Source of the DNA: J061 sp003695725 [NCBI: Candidatus Schekmanbacteria bacterium] | GTDB taxonomy: Bacteria; Schekmanbacteria; GWA2-38-11 | Direction of reading: 5' to 3' | Length of the DNA: 5,335 bases | Assembly: GCA_003695725.1 (NCBI GenBank) | Contig: RFHX01000241.1 | Coordinates: 1-5,335, forward strand | In this document: positions 1 to 5,335 of the stretch, in pieces | Layout: every line of letters starts with the position of its first letter | Numbering within the stretch: the stretch's first letter is position 1 | The notes under the pieces: generated by a model | Told to the model about the DNA's origin: nothing | What the model saw: the letters and a program-made list of their open reading frames with translations, nothing else | The model's database searches: none | Program-made: the position numbers and the translations under genes

Positions 1-328
1 AAATTTAAGGATGCTGATTGCAAAGTTTTAATTTAAGACAGTCATTCAGAATCATTGTCGAAATAGGTTCAGCTGTTAAAAAAGAGTCATCAATCGGCTT
101 TATCGATGAATAGAGTAATTGCTAATCAGGGATTTGATAACAACTGATTACTATACTCTCTATTCAATCAAGTCGATTGGCAGTGAAATTAATTTCAGAA
201 ATGGCTGTAAAAAATTTCAAGCTGGTGATGAAAAAACTGAATTGTCAGTGCATAAGAGATTAATCGAAGATGAAAAAGTGAAGGGGAAAATTTTGGATAT
301 AAAAGAAAATTTAATCTTTTTGGGATAA
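1..328 (+). pseudogene. possible decayed gene remnant
   Basis: No protein family is recognised here. Frame 1 is open from the window edge and stops at 34-36. Frame 3 is open from about 18 and stops at 111-113, and encodes a plausible stretch (SFRIIVEIGSAVKKE, then GFIDE). Frame 2 is open from a TTG at 119 to a TAA at 326-328 and gives 69 mostly hydrophilic residues of ordinary composition. No stretch has a clear Shine-Dalgarno sequence or an ATG. Three neighbouring open stretches that shift frame in the same direction could be the 3' end of a gene broken by small indels, or chance open frames in AT-rich spacer. The 119-328 stretch could also be a small real gene starting at TTG. I favour remnant or spacer over an intact gene, with low confidence. 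Confidence 0.22.
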
Positions 329-347
329 TTATTATATTATTTATCTT

Positions 348-1949
348 ATGGCTGATTTTTTGAGAAACAATAGGTTGTTTTTGATAATTTTGGCGGTTGT
401 CCTGTTGATGCGCCTTATCTTTTCGTGGCTTGATATGTCCTTCATTCTTGGCAGGATTGTAGATGATGCTTTTTATTACTTTCAGACAGCAAGAAATATT
501 GTTAAAGGGTTAGGCTCAACTTTTGATGGCATAAACCCAACCAATGGTTATCATCCTCTCTGGATGTTGTGTATTCTGCCTATTTTCTATTTCACAAAAT
601 CATCGCCAGAATTGTCAATTCATTTTGTAATGACTCTTCAGGTGGTTATTCTTGCAGGAATCATTCTTCTTTTTGGGAAAATCATTTATGAAAAATTTGG
701 CAAAGCATATGCGGTCATTGCTCTTGCAATATTCATTTGGCCAAGATTTTTGAGCCAAACAGAATATGGACTCGAGGCGGGACTTTTGATATTTTTGCTT
801 TTTGTGACTGTCTATTTTTCACTTAAATCAAAGATATTCTCTTCTTATGCAGGGTTTAGACAGAATTTTCTATTCGGCATAATTTTAGGATTTGTTTTCT
901 TGGCACGCCTTGATTCAATTTTTTTGATTGCAGCGATTGCTGTCTATTTGTTTTTACAGATTTTCATACAAAGCAATATAGAAATTCAAAAGAGGATAAA
1001 TATTTTTTTTAAAAAAAGTTTCACTTTAGCATTGCCTGTAATTCTCATTGCTTTTCCATATCTCACATACAATTATCTGAAATTTGGACATATTGTTACA
1101 ATAAGTGGAAGTTTGAAACATTCTTTTCCTGTCCCACATTTCTTCAAGGAATATTTTTTTGAATTCAAGGAATTTTCAATTATCTTTTTTTTAGCTCTCT
1201 TCTTTCTTATCTTTATATTGCTGAGAAAGGATTCTTACATTTCATTTTGTGAAGATAATGAGTATTCAGCAATCTCAACAATCTTTGCTCTATATGTGAT
1301 TTTACATTTTGCTGACACAATTTTTTTTATGAAATGGGCAGTCTTCAGATGGCACTTTGCTGGATATGTCGTTTTTCTGATTTTGATAAGTCCGCTAATT
1401 GTTGATTTTCTGTCAGAAGCTTCCAAAAAAATGCTTAAGATTGAAAAAAAGGTTTTTTTGACCTTTTTAAGTTTCGCTTTCCTAGTTGGAGCGATTTTAT
1501 CGCAGATGATTTCAGTTAGTCGAGGTATGGAAAACAAATTTCAGTATAATGTATATGAAGAAGCGCTATGGGTAAAGGATAATACAAAGAAAGAGGATGT
1601 CTTAATGATTGAGGATGCTGGAATATTAGGATATTTTTCGGATAGAAGAGTAGTCAATATTGACGGGGTAATCAATAACTTTGAGCTGCAGGAATATTTT
1701 AAGGAGGGCAAGTTTGTCCAATATATCAAAGATAAGGGGATTAAGTATTTTGCCCACCATGCTTTCTGGAACTCTCCAACTGTAAGAGAGGGAACTTATA
1801 AATCTTATCTCTTTAGAAGCTTTAGTCATCTTTATGATAAATGGGGAGGAGATTTGGTATTGGAAAAGAAAGATGAAATATATCGTTCAAAAGAATATAA
1901 CCACTTTGGTGATAAAACAGTTTTCATCATTTGGAAGATCAATTACTGA
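348..1949 (+). CDS. GT-C-type integral membrane glycosyltransferase-like protein
   Basis: This 533-residue protein has about eleven hydrophobic segments (roughly residues 10-27, 70-83, 96-111, 119-133, 143-158, 172-186, 189-207, 226-241, 276-293, 310-325, 337-354 and 368-388), then a soluble tail from about 395. The layout is that of GT-C enzymes, which move a sugar from a polyprenyl-phosphate carrier on the outer face of the inner membrane. The first external loop has an Asp-Asp pair (D39-D40) in VDDAFYYFQTARN, where GT-C enzymes keep a catalytic acidic residue, followed by TNGYHPLW (65-72). An ARLDS motif lies at 186-190. The tail carries EDAGILGYFSDRRVVNIDG (422-440), of a type seen in many related uncharacterised proteins. 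Donor and acceptor cannot be told. ATG 348 sits just before the first membrane segment but has no evident Shine-Dalgarno sequence; an in-frame stop at 312-314 limits extension. No other glycan gene is nearby. The class is fairly sure, the exact activity is not. Confidence 0.8.
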   Translation: MADFLRNNRLFLIILAVVLLMRLIFSWLDMSFILGRIVDDAFYYFQTARNIVKGLGSTFDGINPTNGYHPLWMLCILPIFYFTKSSPELSIHFVMTLQVVILAGIILLFGKIIYEKFGKAYAVIALAIFIWPRFLSQTEYGLEAGLLIFLLFVTVYFSLKSKIFSSYAGFRQNFLFGIILGFVFLARLDSIFLIAAIAVYLFLQIFIQSNIEIQKRINIFFKKSFTLALPVILIAFPYLTYNYLKFGHIVTISGSLKHSFPVPHFFKEYFFEFKEFSIIFFLALFFLIFILLRKDSYISFCEDNEYSAISTIFALYVILHFADTIFFMKWAVFRWHFAGYVVFLILISPLIVDFLSEASKKMLKIEKKVFLTFLSFAFLVGAILSQMISVSRGMENKFQYNVYEEALWVKDNTKKEDVLMIEDAGILGYFSDRRVVNIDGVINNFELQEYFKEGKFVQYIKDKGIKYFAHHAFWNSPTVREGTYKSYLFRSFSHLYDKWGGDLVLEKKDEIYRSKEYNHFGDKTVFIIWKINY

Positions 1950-1986
1950 TATCTTTACCAATTGATTTGGAAGATTGTAGTGAGTG

Positions 1987-1998
1987 AAGGGAGGTGAT
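1987..1998 (+). promoter_or_regulatory. strong ribosome binding site of the TRL-like gene
   Basis: The string AAGGGAGGTGAT is nearly the full anti-Shine-Dalgarno complement. GGAGG at 1990-1994 lies 7 nt before ATG 2002. It decides that start over the in-frame GTG at 1984, which would place the ribosome binding site inside the coding region and add residues before an otherwise clean lipoprotein signal. Confidence 0.85.
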
Positions 1999-2001
1999 TC
2001 A

Positions 2002-2319
2002 ATGAAAATTCATAAGATATTTGCTCTGCTGCTGGTTATTTCAATTTTTTTCACAGTTGGCTGTGCTAGTTTTGTGCCAATGGGAGTTATCTACACAGAA
2101 GTAAAAGCGCCTGCAGCTGTTGGAGATACTTCAGTATCTGCAGAGAAAGTAGGCACAGCAAAAGCCACATCGTACCTGGGAATCGTAGCTACTGGAGATG
2201 CAAGCATCAAGACAGCTATGGAGAATGGCAAGATAACAAAGATTCATCATGTCGATTATTATACAAAAAACATCTTGGGCATCATCGGCGAATACACAAC
2301 GACAGTATATGGCGAATAA
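2002..2319 (+). CDS. TRL-like family small lipoprotein
   Basis: A 105-residue protein that starts with a lipoprotein signal: basic MKIHK, a hydrophobic core, and TVGC with the lipid-bearing Cys at residue 21 (Thr at -3 is less usual than Leu but tolerated). The mature part closely fits the TRL-like family (named for a tRNA-associated locus): a YTEVKAP segment near the start, SYLGIVATGDASI in the middle, then KITKIHHVDYYTKNILGI and a YTTTVYGE ending. Length is typical and both ends look complete. The molecular function of the family is not known; members are small exported proteins. The lack of Asp right after Cys21 allows, but does not prove, outer-membrane sorting. It lies 52 nt after the glycosyltransferase-like gene and may be read from that transcript; I see no convincing promoter in the gap. 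A strong terminator follows. Confidence 0.88.
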   Translation: MKIHKIFALLLVISIFFTVGCASFVPMGVIYTEVKAPAAVGDTSVSAEKVGTAKATSYLGIVATGDASIKTAMENGKITKIHHVDYYTKNILGIIGEYTTTVYGE

Positions 2320-2347
2320 ATAAAACAATAGTATTTTCTTTCAAAAG

Positions 2348-2380
2348 AAAGGGCTGATGTTTAGTATCAGCCCTTTTTTT
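2348..2380 (+). terminator. intrinsic terminator after the TRL-like gene
   Basis: An 11-bp perfect stem (AAAGGGCTGAT at 2348-2358 with ATCAGCCCTTT at 2366-2376) encloses a 7-nt loop and runs into a T tract reaching 2380. It starts about 28 nt after the lipoprotein stop codon and separates the upstream genes from the beta-barrel gene. A small 5-bp hairpin just before it (CTTTC 2338-2342 with GAAAG 2347-2351) shares bases with the left arm. Confidence 0.93.
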
Positions 2381-2381
2381 A

Positions 2382-2408
2382 TTGCATTTTCTCTCCTTTT
2401 AATATAAT
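2382..2408 (+). promoter_or_regulatory. candidate sigma-70-type promoter of the beta-barrel gene
   Basis: A perfect TATAAT (2403-2408) lies in the spacer after the terminator. The best -35 candidate is a poor TTGCAT (2382-2387) with a short 15-bp spacer, overlapping the end of the terminator T tract. Transcription would start near 2415 and give a leader of about 60 nt. The -10 box in AT-rich DNA could occur by chance, but a promoter is expected here because a terminator precedes and a gene follows. Confidence 0.5.
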
Positions 2409-2427
2409 AGGCTCTCTATTTTACATA

Positions 2428-2441
2428 TGAACATATGTTCA
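2428..2441 (+). promoter_or_regulatory. 14-bp perfect palindrome, LexA-box-like operator candidate
   Basis: TGAACATATGTTCA is a perfect palindrome about 20 nt past the -10 box and 36 nt before the beta-barrel start codon. Its core GAAC-ATAT-GTTC fits the LexA box known from Bacillus and several other phyla (GAACRNRYGTTC), though the usual outer C/G pair is T/A here. It overlaps a second inverted repeat (ACATATG 2423-2429 with CATATGT 2432-2438). Which repressor binds, if any, is inference; no lexA gene is in the window, and a palindrome of this size can arise by chance. Confidence 0.4.
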
Positions 2442-2465
2442 AATAAGCAATTTTGTTTATTTAGA

Positions 2466-2471
2466 AAGGGG
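2466..2471 (+). promoter_or_regulatory. ribosome binding site of the beta-barrel gene
   Basis: AAGGGG sits 6 nt before ATG 2478. It decides this start over the in-frame ATG at 2427, which has no such site, would lie inside the palindrome, and would put 17 polar and mixed residues before the signal peptide. Confidence 0.8.
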
Positions 2472-2477
2472 ATATTG

Positions 2478-3326
2478 ATGAGAAGAAATTTGAGAAAAAT
2501 GGTTATGATTATTTTCACAGCAGGTCTCATATTTACATTTTCTTTTGTACAAGGTCTGTGGGCAGAAAAAAGACATAATAACGCTGAAGAAGATGAGATA
2601 CATAATGAGTTGCATTTTGTCCATCCATTGATTGCAGAAACTCCATCTCCTGACAACACAATAAGAGTGGATTATTTTTTCAGAAATATAAATTCAGATG
2701 AAGATGATGCAGATGAGCATACTGTGAGATTTGTTGGTGAATATGCAATTAACCGTTCAATAAGTTTACAAATTGAAGCTCCTTACACATGGCGAGAACC
2801 GTCAGGCGAACCAACAGATTCAAGTTTTGACAATTTTGAATTTATTGCGAAATACGCCAATTTTGTTTTTGAAGAAAAAGGCATTTTGATTGGCGGCGGT
2901 TTACGCCTTGGTTTGCCAACAGGTGATACAAAAGAAGAGATAGGAAGCAATCATATTGTCGAATTTGAACCCTTCTTGGATGCCGGATACAAAAAGGGTA
3001 ATTTTGAAACAACTGCAACACTTTCTTTTGGATTTCCATCAAATCAGCGCGATGAAGAAGAAAATGAAGAAGAAGCAACGATTGGCTATAATTTATCACT
3101 TCTCTATCATTTGAATAGGCGGATAGAAGCGCTTGTAGAATTCGATGGAGAAAGTGTGTTGAGTGGTGATGCTGATGGTCCATGGATAATTAACATAACA
3201 CCGGGCATAAAGGTACGGCCTTCAAAGGACGCTGATTTCGACATTGGAGTGGGAGTTAGTCTGCCTTTGAGTAATACGGAAGAATTTGATGTCCAAACAA
3301 TTGTATCTGCAATCCTTCATTTTTAA
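2478..3326 (+). CDS. outer-membrane beta-barrel protein, MetA-pathway 'transporter'-like
   Basis: A 282-residue exported protein. Residues 1-29 form a signal peptide (basic MRRNLRK, long hydrophobic core, likely cleavage after LWA). The rest shows alternating polar and apolar strands joined by charged loops and ends in AILHF; a final Phe is the usual recognition signal for barrel insertion by the Bam machinery. HPLIAETPSPDN (49-60) near the mature start and GLRLGLPTGD (141-150) resemble the broad family of putative outer-membrane transporters related to the phenol-degradation MetA-pathway proteins. Substrate is unknown and the family name should not be read as a degradation role. Three acidic clusters (about 36-40, 74-80 and 192-199) probably lie in loops and could hold divalent cations. 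It is a single-gene unit behind its own promoter candidate; the next gene is convergent and no clear plus-strand terminator is seen. Confidence 0.78.
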   Translation: MRRNLRKMVMIIFTAGLIFTFSFVQGLWAEKRHNNAEEDEIHNELHFVHPLIAETPSPDNTIRVDYFFRNINSDEDDADEHTVRFVGEYAINRSISLQIEAPYTWREPSGEPTDSSFDNFEFIAKYANFVFEEKGILIGGGLRLGLPTGDTKEEIGSNHIVEFEPFLDAGYKKGNFETTATLSFGFPSNQRDEEENEEEATIGYNLSLLYHLNRRIEALVEFDGESVLSGDADGPWIINITPGIKVRPSKDADFDIGVGVSLPLSNTEEFDVQTIVSAILHF

Positions 3327-3398
3327 AATGCAAATATCCTCTTTAGATCAAAAAAAATTTAATCCAAAAATAGAAGGAAATGGACATTTAGAGATTTT

Positions 3399-3429
3399 AA
3401 AAAATCAAGTTGAAGAGTGGCAGTTGATT
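3399..3429 (-). terminator. weak candidate terminator of the truA operon
   Basis: Read on the minus strand, AATCAA (3429-3424) can pair with TTGATT (3408-3403), followed by a run of six T ending at 3399. The stem is only 6 bp and AT-rich, the loop is 15 nt, and the left arm overlaps the truA stop codon. This is the only structure near the operon end that looks like a terminator. It may be chance, with Rho or the convergent arrangement doing the work. Confidence 0.22.
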
Positions 3430-4162
3430 AATAAATTACCTTCACAAGCACAAGTCCCCTTGCCGGCGCTGTAGGTCCTGCTTTTTTCCTGTCTCTTGCT
3501 TCGAGTATATGTATCATTTCAACAGGATTCATCTTTCCCATTCCAATCTCTACCAAAGTGCCTACTATATTTCGTACCATATGTTTCAGAAAACCGCTTC
3601 CTTCAATGGTAAATTTTATGAAGCCTTCTTCCCTTTTTATGTCGAAGAAATCGATTCTTCTTATAGGTACTTTCGAATCACAGCCTGCCCCCTGAAAGGA
3701 TGAGAAATCTTTTTCTCCTTTGATAAAATAGGATGCAGCCCTCATTGCATCGATGTCTAATCTATTGTGAATCTGCCAAGAATATCTTGAATAAAAGGGA
3801 GTTTTATAATCCCGATTCCATATAAAGTACTGGTAAATTTTACTCTTTGCGCTGTAGCGCGAATGAAATTTTTCATCAGCTATTTCCACCTGTTGAATAG
3901 CAATATCATCTGGTATTACAGCATTAAGTCCTCTTTTGATAGTAGTAATGTCGATTTCATCAGGAAAATGAAAATTTGCAACTTGTCCTCTTGCATGGAC
4001 ACCTGCATCAGTACGGGAAGCGCCGATTAATTTAACCTTTCTATGAAATATCTTATCTATGGCTTCAGTGATTATTCCTTCTATCGTTTTTACATTTGGT
4101 TGTATCTGCCATCCTGAATATCTTGTGCCGTCATACTGAATTTTCAGCTTATAATTGGGCAT
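3428..4162 (-). CDS. truA: tRNA pseudouridine synthase I
   Basis: TruA converts uridines 38-40 of the tRNA anticodon arm to pseudouridine in the cytoplasm. This 244-residue protein matches the family along its length. It opens with KLKIQYDGTRYSGWQIQPN (5-23), the usual start. The catalytic Asp is D52 in ASRTDAGVHARGQ (48-60), and the conserved active-site Tyr is Y110 in SKIYQYFIWN. HMVRNIVGTL (194-203) is the conserved C-terminal motif, and the tail ARGLVLVKVIY is where TruA proteins normally end. It is slightly shorter than the E. coli enzyme but appears complete. ATG 4162 is preceded by AGAGGT with an 8-nt spacer. The gene lies 12 nt after the acyltransferase stop and is surely cotranscribed with it; the pairing has no obvious functional reason. 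It faces the beta-barrel gene tail to tail across about 100 nt. Confidence 0.97.
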   Translation of the reverse strand: MPNYKLKIQYDGTRYSGWQIQPNVKTIEGIITEAIDKIFHRKVKLIGASRTDAGVHARGQVANFHFPDEIDITTIKRGLNAVIPDDIAIQQVEIADEKFHSRYSAKSKIYQYFIWNRDYKTPFYSRYSWQIHNRLDIDAMRAASYFIKGEKDFSSFQGAGCDSKVPIRRIDFFDIKREEGFIKFTIEGSGFLKHMVRNIVGTLVEIGMGKMNPVEMIHILEARDRKKAGPTAPARGLVLVKVIY

Positions 4163-4170
4163 TTCTTGAA

Positions 4171-4176
4171 ACCTCT
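4171..4176 (-). promoter_or_regulatory. truA ribosome binding site overlapping the upstream stop codon
   Basis: On the minus strand the acyltransferase ends in TAG (4177-4175) and the first two bases of AGAGGT are the last two of that stop. Ribosomes finishing the first gene would be delivered onto the truA start, which suggests translational coupling. No separate promoter is seen. Confidence 0.75.
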
Positions 4177-5335
4177 AACTTTCATCTGAGTTCATATTAT
4201 ATAGATAGTCTATTATTCTTTTTTCAAACCTTTTTTTGTCAACTCCTAATTTGAAAAGTTTTTTCCCTTCTATCAGGACAACAGGCACCTCATTTCCGTA
4301 TGCATCGAGTTTTTCTTTGTCATCGGTGATGTCAATAGCTTCAAGTTTGAAAGGGTAACGTCGTGAAATTTTTTCGATTATTTTTTTTGCATCATCACAA
4401 AGACAGCATTCTTTTTTTGAAAAGATTGTCACTTTTGGAAGTTTTTTGAAATCTATTCTACGGATACTTTTTCTATGTTTGCGTTTGAATTTATGCATCC
4501 AAGCCCATTGCTCGGGATAATTTAGGATTTCTTCCTCTATCGCTTCAAGAAAATTTGCAGTATTTAAATACAGAGCCAAGTCGCGGTTTTTCCCGTTTAG
4601 CGCTTTGAAACTTGGTTGAAATTTGACTTTGAATCTTTCATTGGGCAGGCGCATTGCATAACCGAAAATCACAGGTGCGCCAGTTCGCATAGCAAAAAGG
4701 GCAGGACCGGCAGGAGCGCTTGTTTCTGTATTTAAAAAAGGCACTGCTATCCCATTCTTTTTCGTGTAGTGGTCTATCAAAATTCCCAAAGCATGACAAT
4801 TTGCAAGGGCTTTGAGTACTCCTTTCATTAATTCTCTTTCTTTTCCCGAGCGACGAATAATTACACTTGTGCCCGATGCATTTCTTATTCTTGTTATCAT
4901 TTCGTTTATATAAGGGTTTGAGTATCTTTGTGCTAATACAGTTACGGGGTAGCCGAGTGTGGACATAGCCGCCTGAAACATTTCCCAGTTTCCTAAATGT
5001 CCTGTTATGACAACGAGCCCTTTACCCTCCTTCATAGCTTTGTCGAAATATTCAAGTCCCTCATATTCCACCAACTTCTGCACATCTTCCGGCTTCATTC
5101 TCTCAAGATGTATTGCTTCAAATACATTTCTTCCCATATTGATGAATGAGGATTTAGCAATTTTAATGGCTTGTGAATGACTTAATTCCGGTATAGCCCT
5201 AACTATGTTTTCAATAGCGGTATTTCTTGAATTTCTCATCATTTTGTATGCAGCCAATCCAATAAGAGCTCCTAAACGGCTTTTTATATTGAATTGAAGG
5301 GGATATATCAAACCTTTCAATAGTAAGACCAAGAG
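4175..5335 (-). CDS. LpxL/HtrB-type acyltransferase fused to a glutaredoxin-like domain (5' partial)
   Basis: The reading frame is open to the window edge, so the N-terminus is cut; a TTG at 5332 is possible but the true start is probably a little upstream. Numbering from that TTG gives 385 residues. Residues 1-285 are a lipid A biosynthesis-type acyltransferase, which adds an acyl chain to lipid A or a related lipid at the inner membrane. GHLGNWE (111-117) holds the H-x4-E catalytic pair (H112, E117), and ILIDHYTKKNG, VPFL, PAGPALFAMRTGAPV (about 184-221) and YPEQWAWMHKFKR (272-284) are family motifs. After a basic linker, residues 300-378 form a small glutaredoxin-like thioredoxin fold: VTIFSKKECCLCDDA with C-x-x-C at C309/C312 (plus C310), and EVPVV with the cis-Pro P350. 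No stop, frameshift or internal ribosome binding site separates the halves. It heads an operon with truA. The domains are clear; the substrate and the purpose of the fusion are not. Confidence 0.88.
   Translation of the reverse strand, partial: LLVLLLKGLIYPLQFNIKSRLGALIGLAAYKMMRNSRNTAIENIVRAIPELSHSQAIKIAKSSFINMGRNVFEAIHLERMKPEDVQKLVEYEGLEYFDKAMKEGKGLVVITGHLGNWEMFQAAMSTLGYPVTVLAQRYSNPYINEMITRIRNASGTSVIIRRSGKERELMKGVLKALANCHALGILIDHYTKKNGIAVPFLNTETSAPAGPALFAMRTGAPVIFGYAMRLPNERFKVKFQPSFKALNGKNRDLALYLNTANFLEAIEEEILNYPEQWAWMHKFKRKHRKSIRRIDFKKLPKVTIFSKKECCLCDDAKKIIEKISRRYPFKLEAIDITDDKEKLDAYGNEVPVVLIEGKKLFKLGVDKKRFEKRIIDYLYNMNSDES

Noticed and set aside
1235-1829. Minus-strand open frames of 62-100 codons within the glycosyltransferase-like gene
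   Set aside because: They lie wholly antisense to a gene with clear membrane topology and motifs, have unlikely compositions, overlap each other and match nothing I recognise.
1984-2001. GTG 1984 as the start of the TRL-like gene
   Set aside because: The near-perfect ribosome binding site lies between this GTG and ATG 2002, and the ATG gives a clean lipoprotein signal.
2427-2477. ATG 2427 as the start of the beta-barrel gene
   Set aside because: It has no ribosome binding site, falls within the palindrome, and would put an extra Cys-containing segment ahead of the signal peptide.
2131-2659. Minus-strand open frames opposite the TRL-like and beta-barrel genes
   Set aside because: They are Cys-rich or low-quality translations antisense to well-supported genes; one also runs through the promoter and palindrome region.
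2842-3183. 113-codon minus-strand frame inside the beta-barrel gene
   Set aside because: Its His/Gln/Leu-rich product is typical of the reverse of an acidic coding sequence, and the plus-strand gene has a signal peptide, family motifs and a barrel ending.
3509-3703. 64-codon plus-strand frame inside truA
   Set aside because: It is antisense to truA, whose catalytic and C-terminal motifs fully account for this DNA.
4175-4432. Glutaredoxin-like domain as a separate gene with an internal start
   Set aside because: The only start-like codon near its beginning is a GTG at 4432, without a ribosome binding site and right at the first strand; the frame is continuous with the acyltransferase.
1-5335. 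CRISPR arrays, tRNA or rRNA genes, insertion sequences, toxin-antitoxin pairs, phage genes
   Set aside because: No regularly spaced repeats, RNA-gene landmarks, transposase-like proteins or terminal inverted repeats were seen by reading both strands.

Overview
The window comes from an AT-rich bacterium that is almost certainly diderm. It encodes a lipid A-type acyltransferase, a signal-peptide beta-barrel protein ending in Phe, and a small lipoprotein, all of which fit an outer membrane. I cannot assign a phylum from the sequence alone; an uncultured, low-GC, proteobacteria-like lineage would fit, but that is a guess. I see no tRNA, rRNA, CRISPR array, insertion sequence or phage gene.

Layout, left to right. 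Positions 1-347 hold no convincing intact gene, only short open stretches in three successive frames that may be the decayed end of a gene. Then three plus-strand genes follow: a multi-spanning GT-C-type glycosyltransferase-like protein (348-1949), a TRL-like small lipoprotein (2002-2319) closed by a strong intrinsic terminator, and a signal-peptide outer-membrane beta-barrel protein (2478-3326). The last has its own leader with a consensus -10 box and a 14-bp perfect palindrome whose core fits a LexA box of the GAAC-N4-GTTC type. The minus strand carries a convergent two-gene operon: an acyltransferase of the LpxL/HtrB superfamily with a C-terminal glutaredoxin-like domain (4175 to the right edge, 5' end missing), followed 12 nt later by truA, tRNA pseudouridine synthase I (3428-4162).

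Most of the window concerns the cell envelope: sugar transfer at the membrane, lipid acylation, a surface lipoprotein and a beta-barrel. truA is a housekeeping gene apparently coupled to the acyltransferase. The points most worth a second look are the acyltransferase/glutaredoxin-like fusion and the SOS-box-like palindrome in front of the beta-barrel gene. I found no clear evidence of a wholly new multi-gene system.
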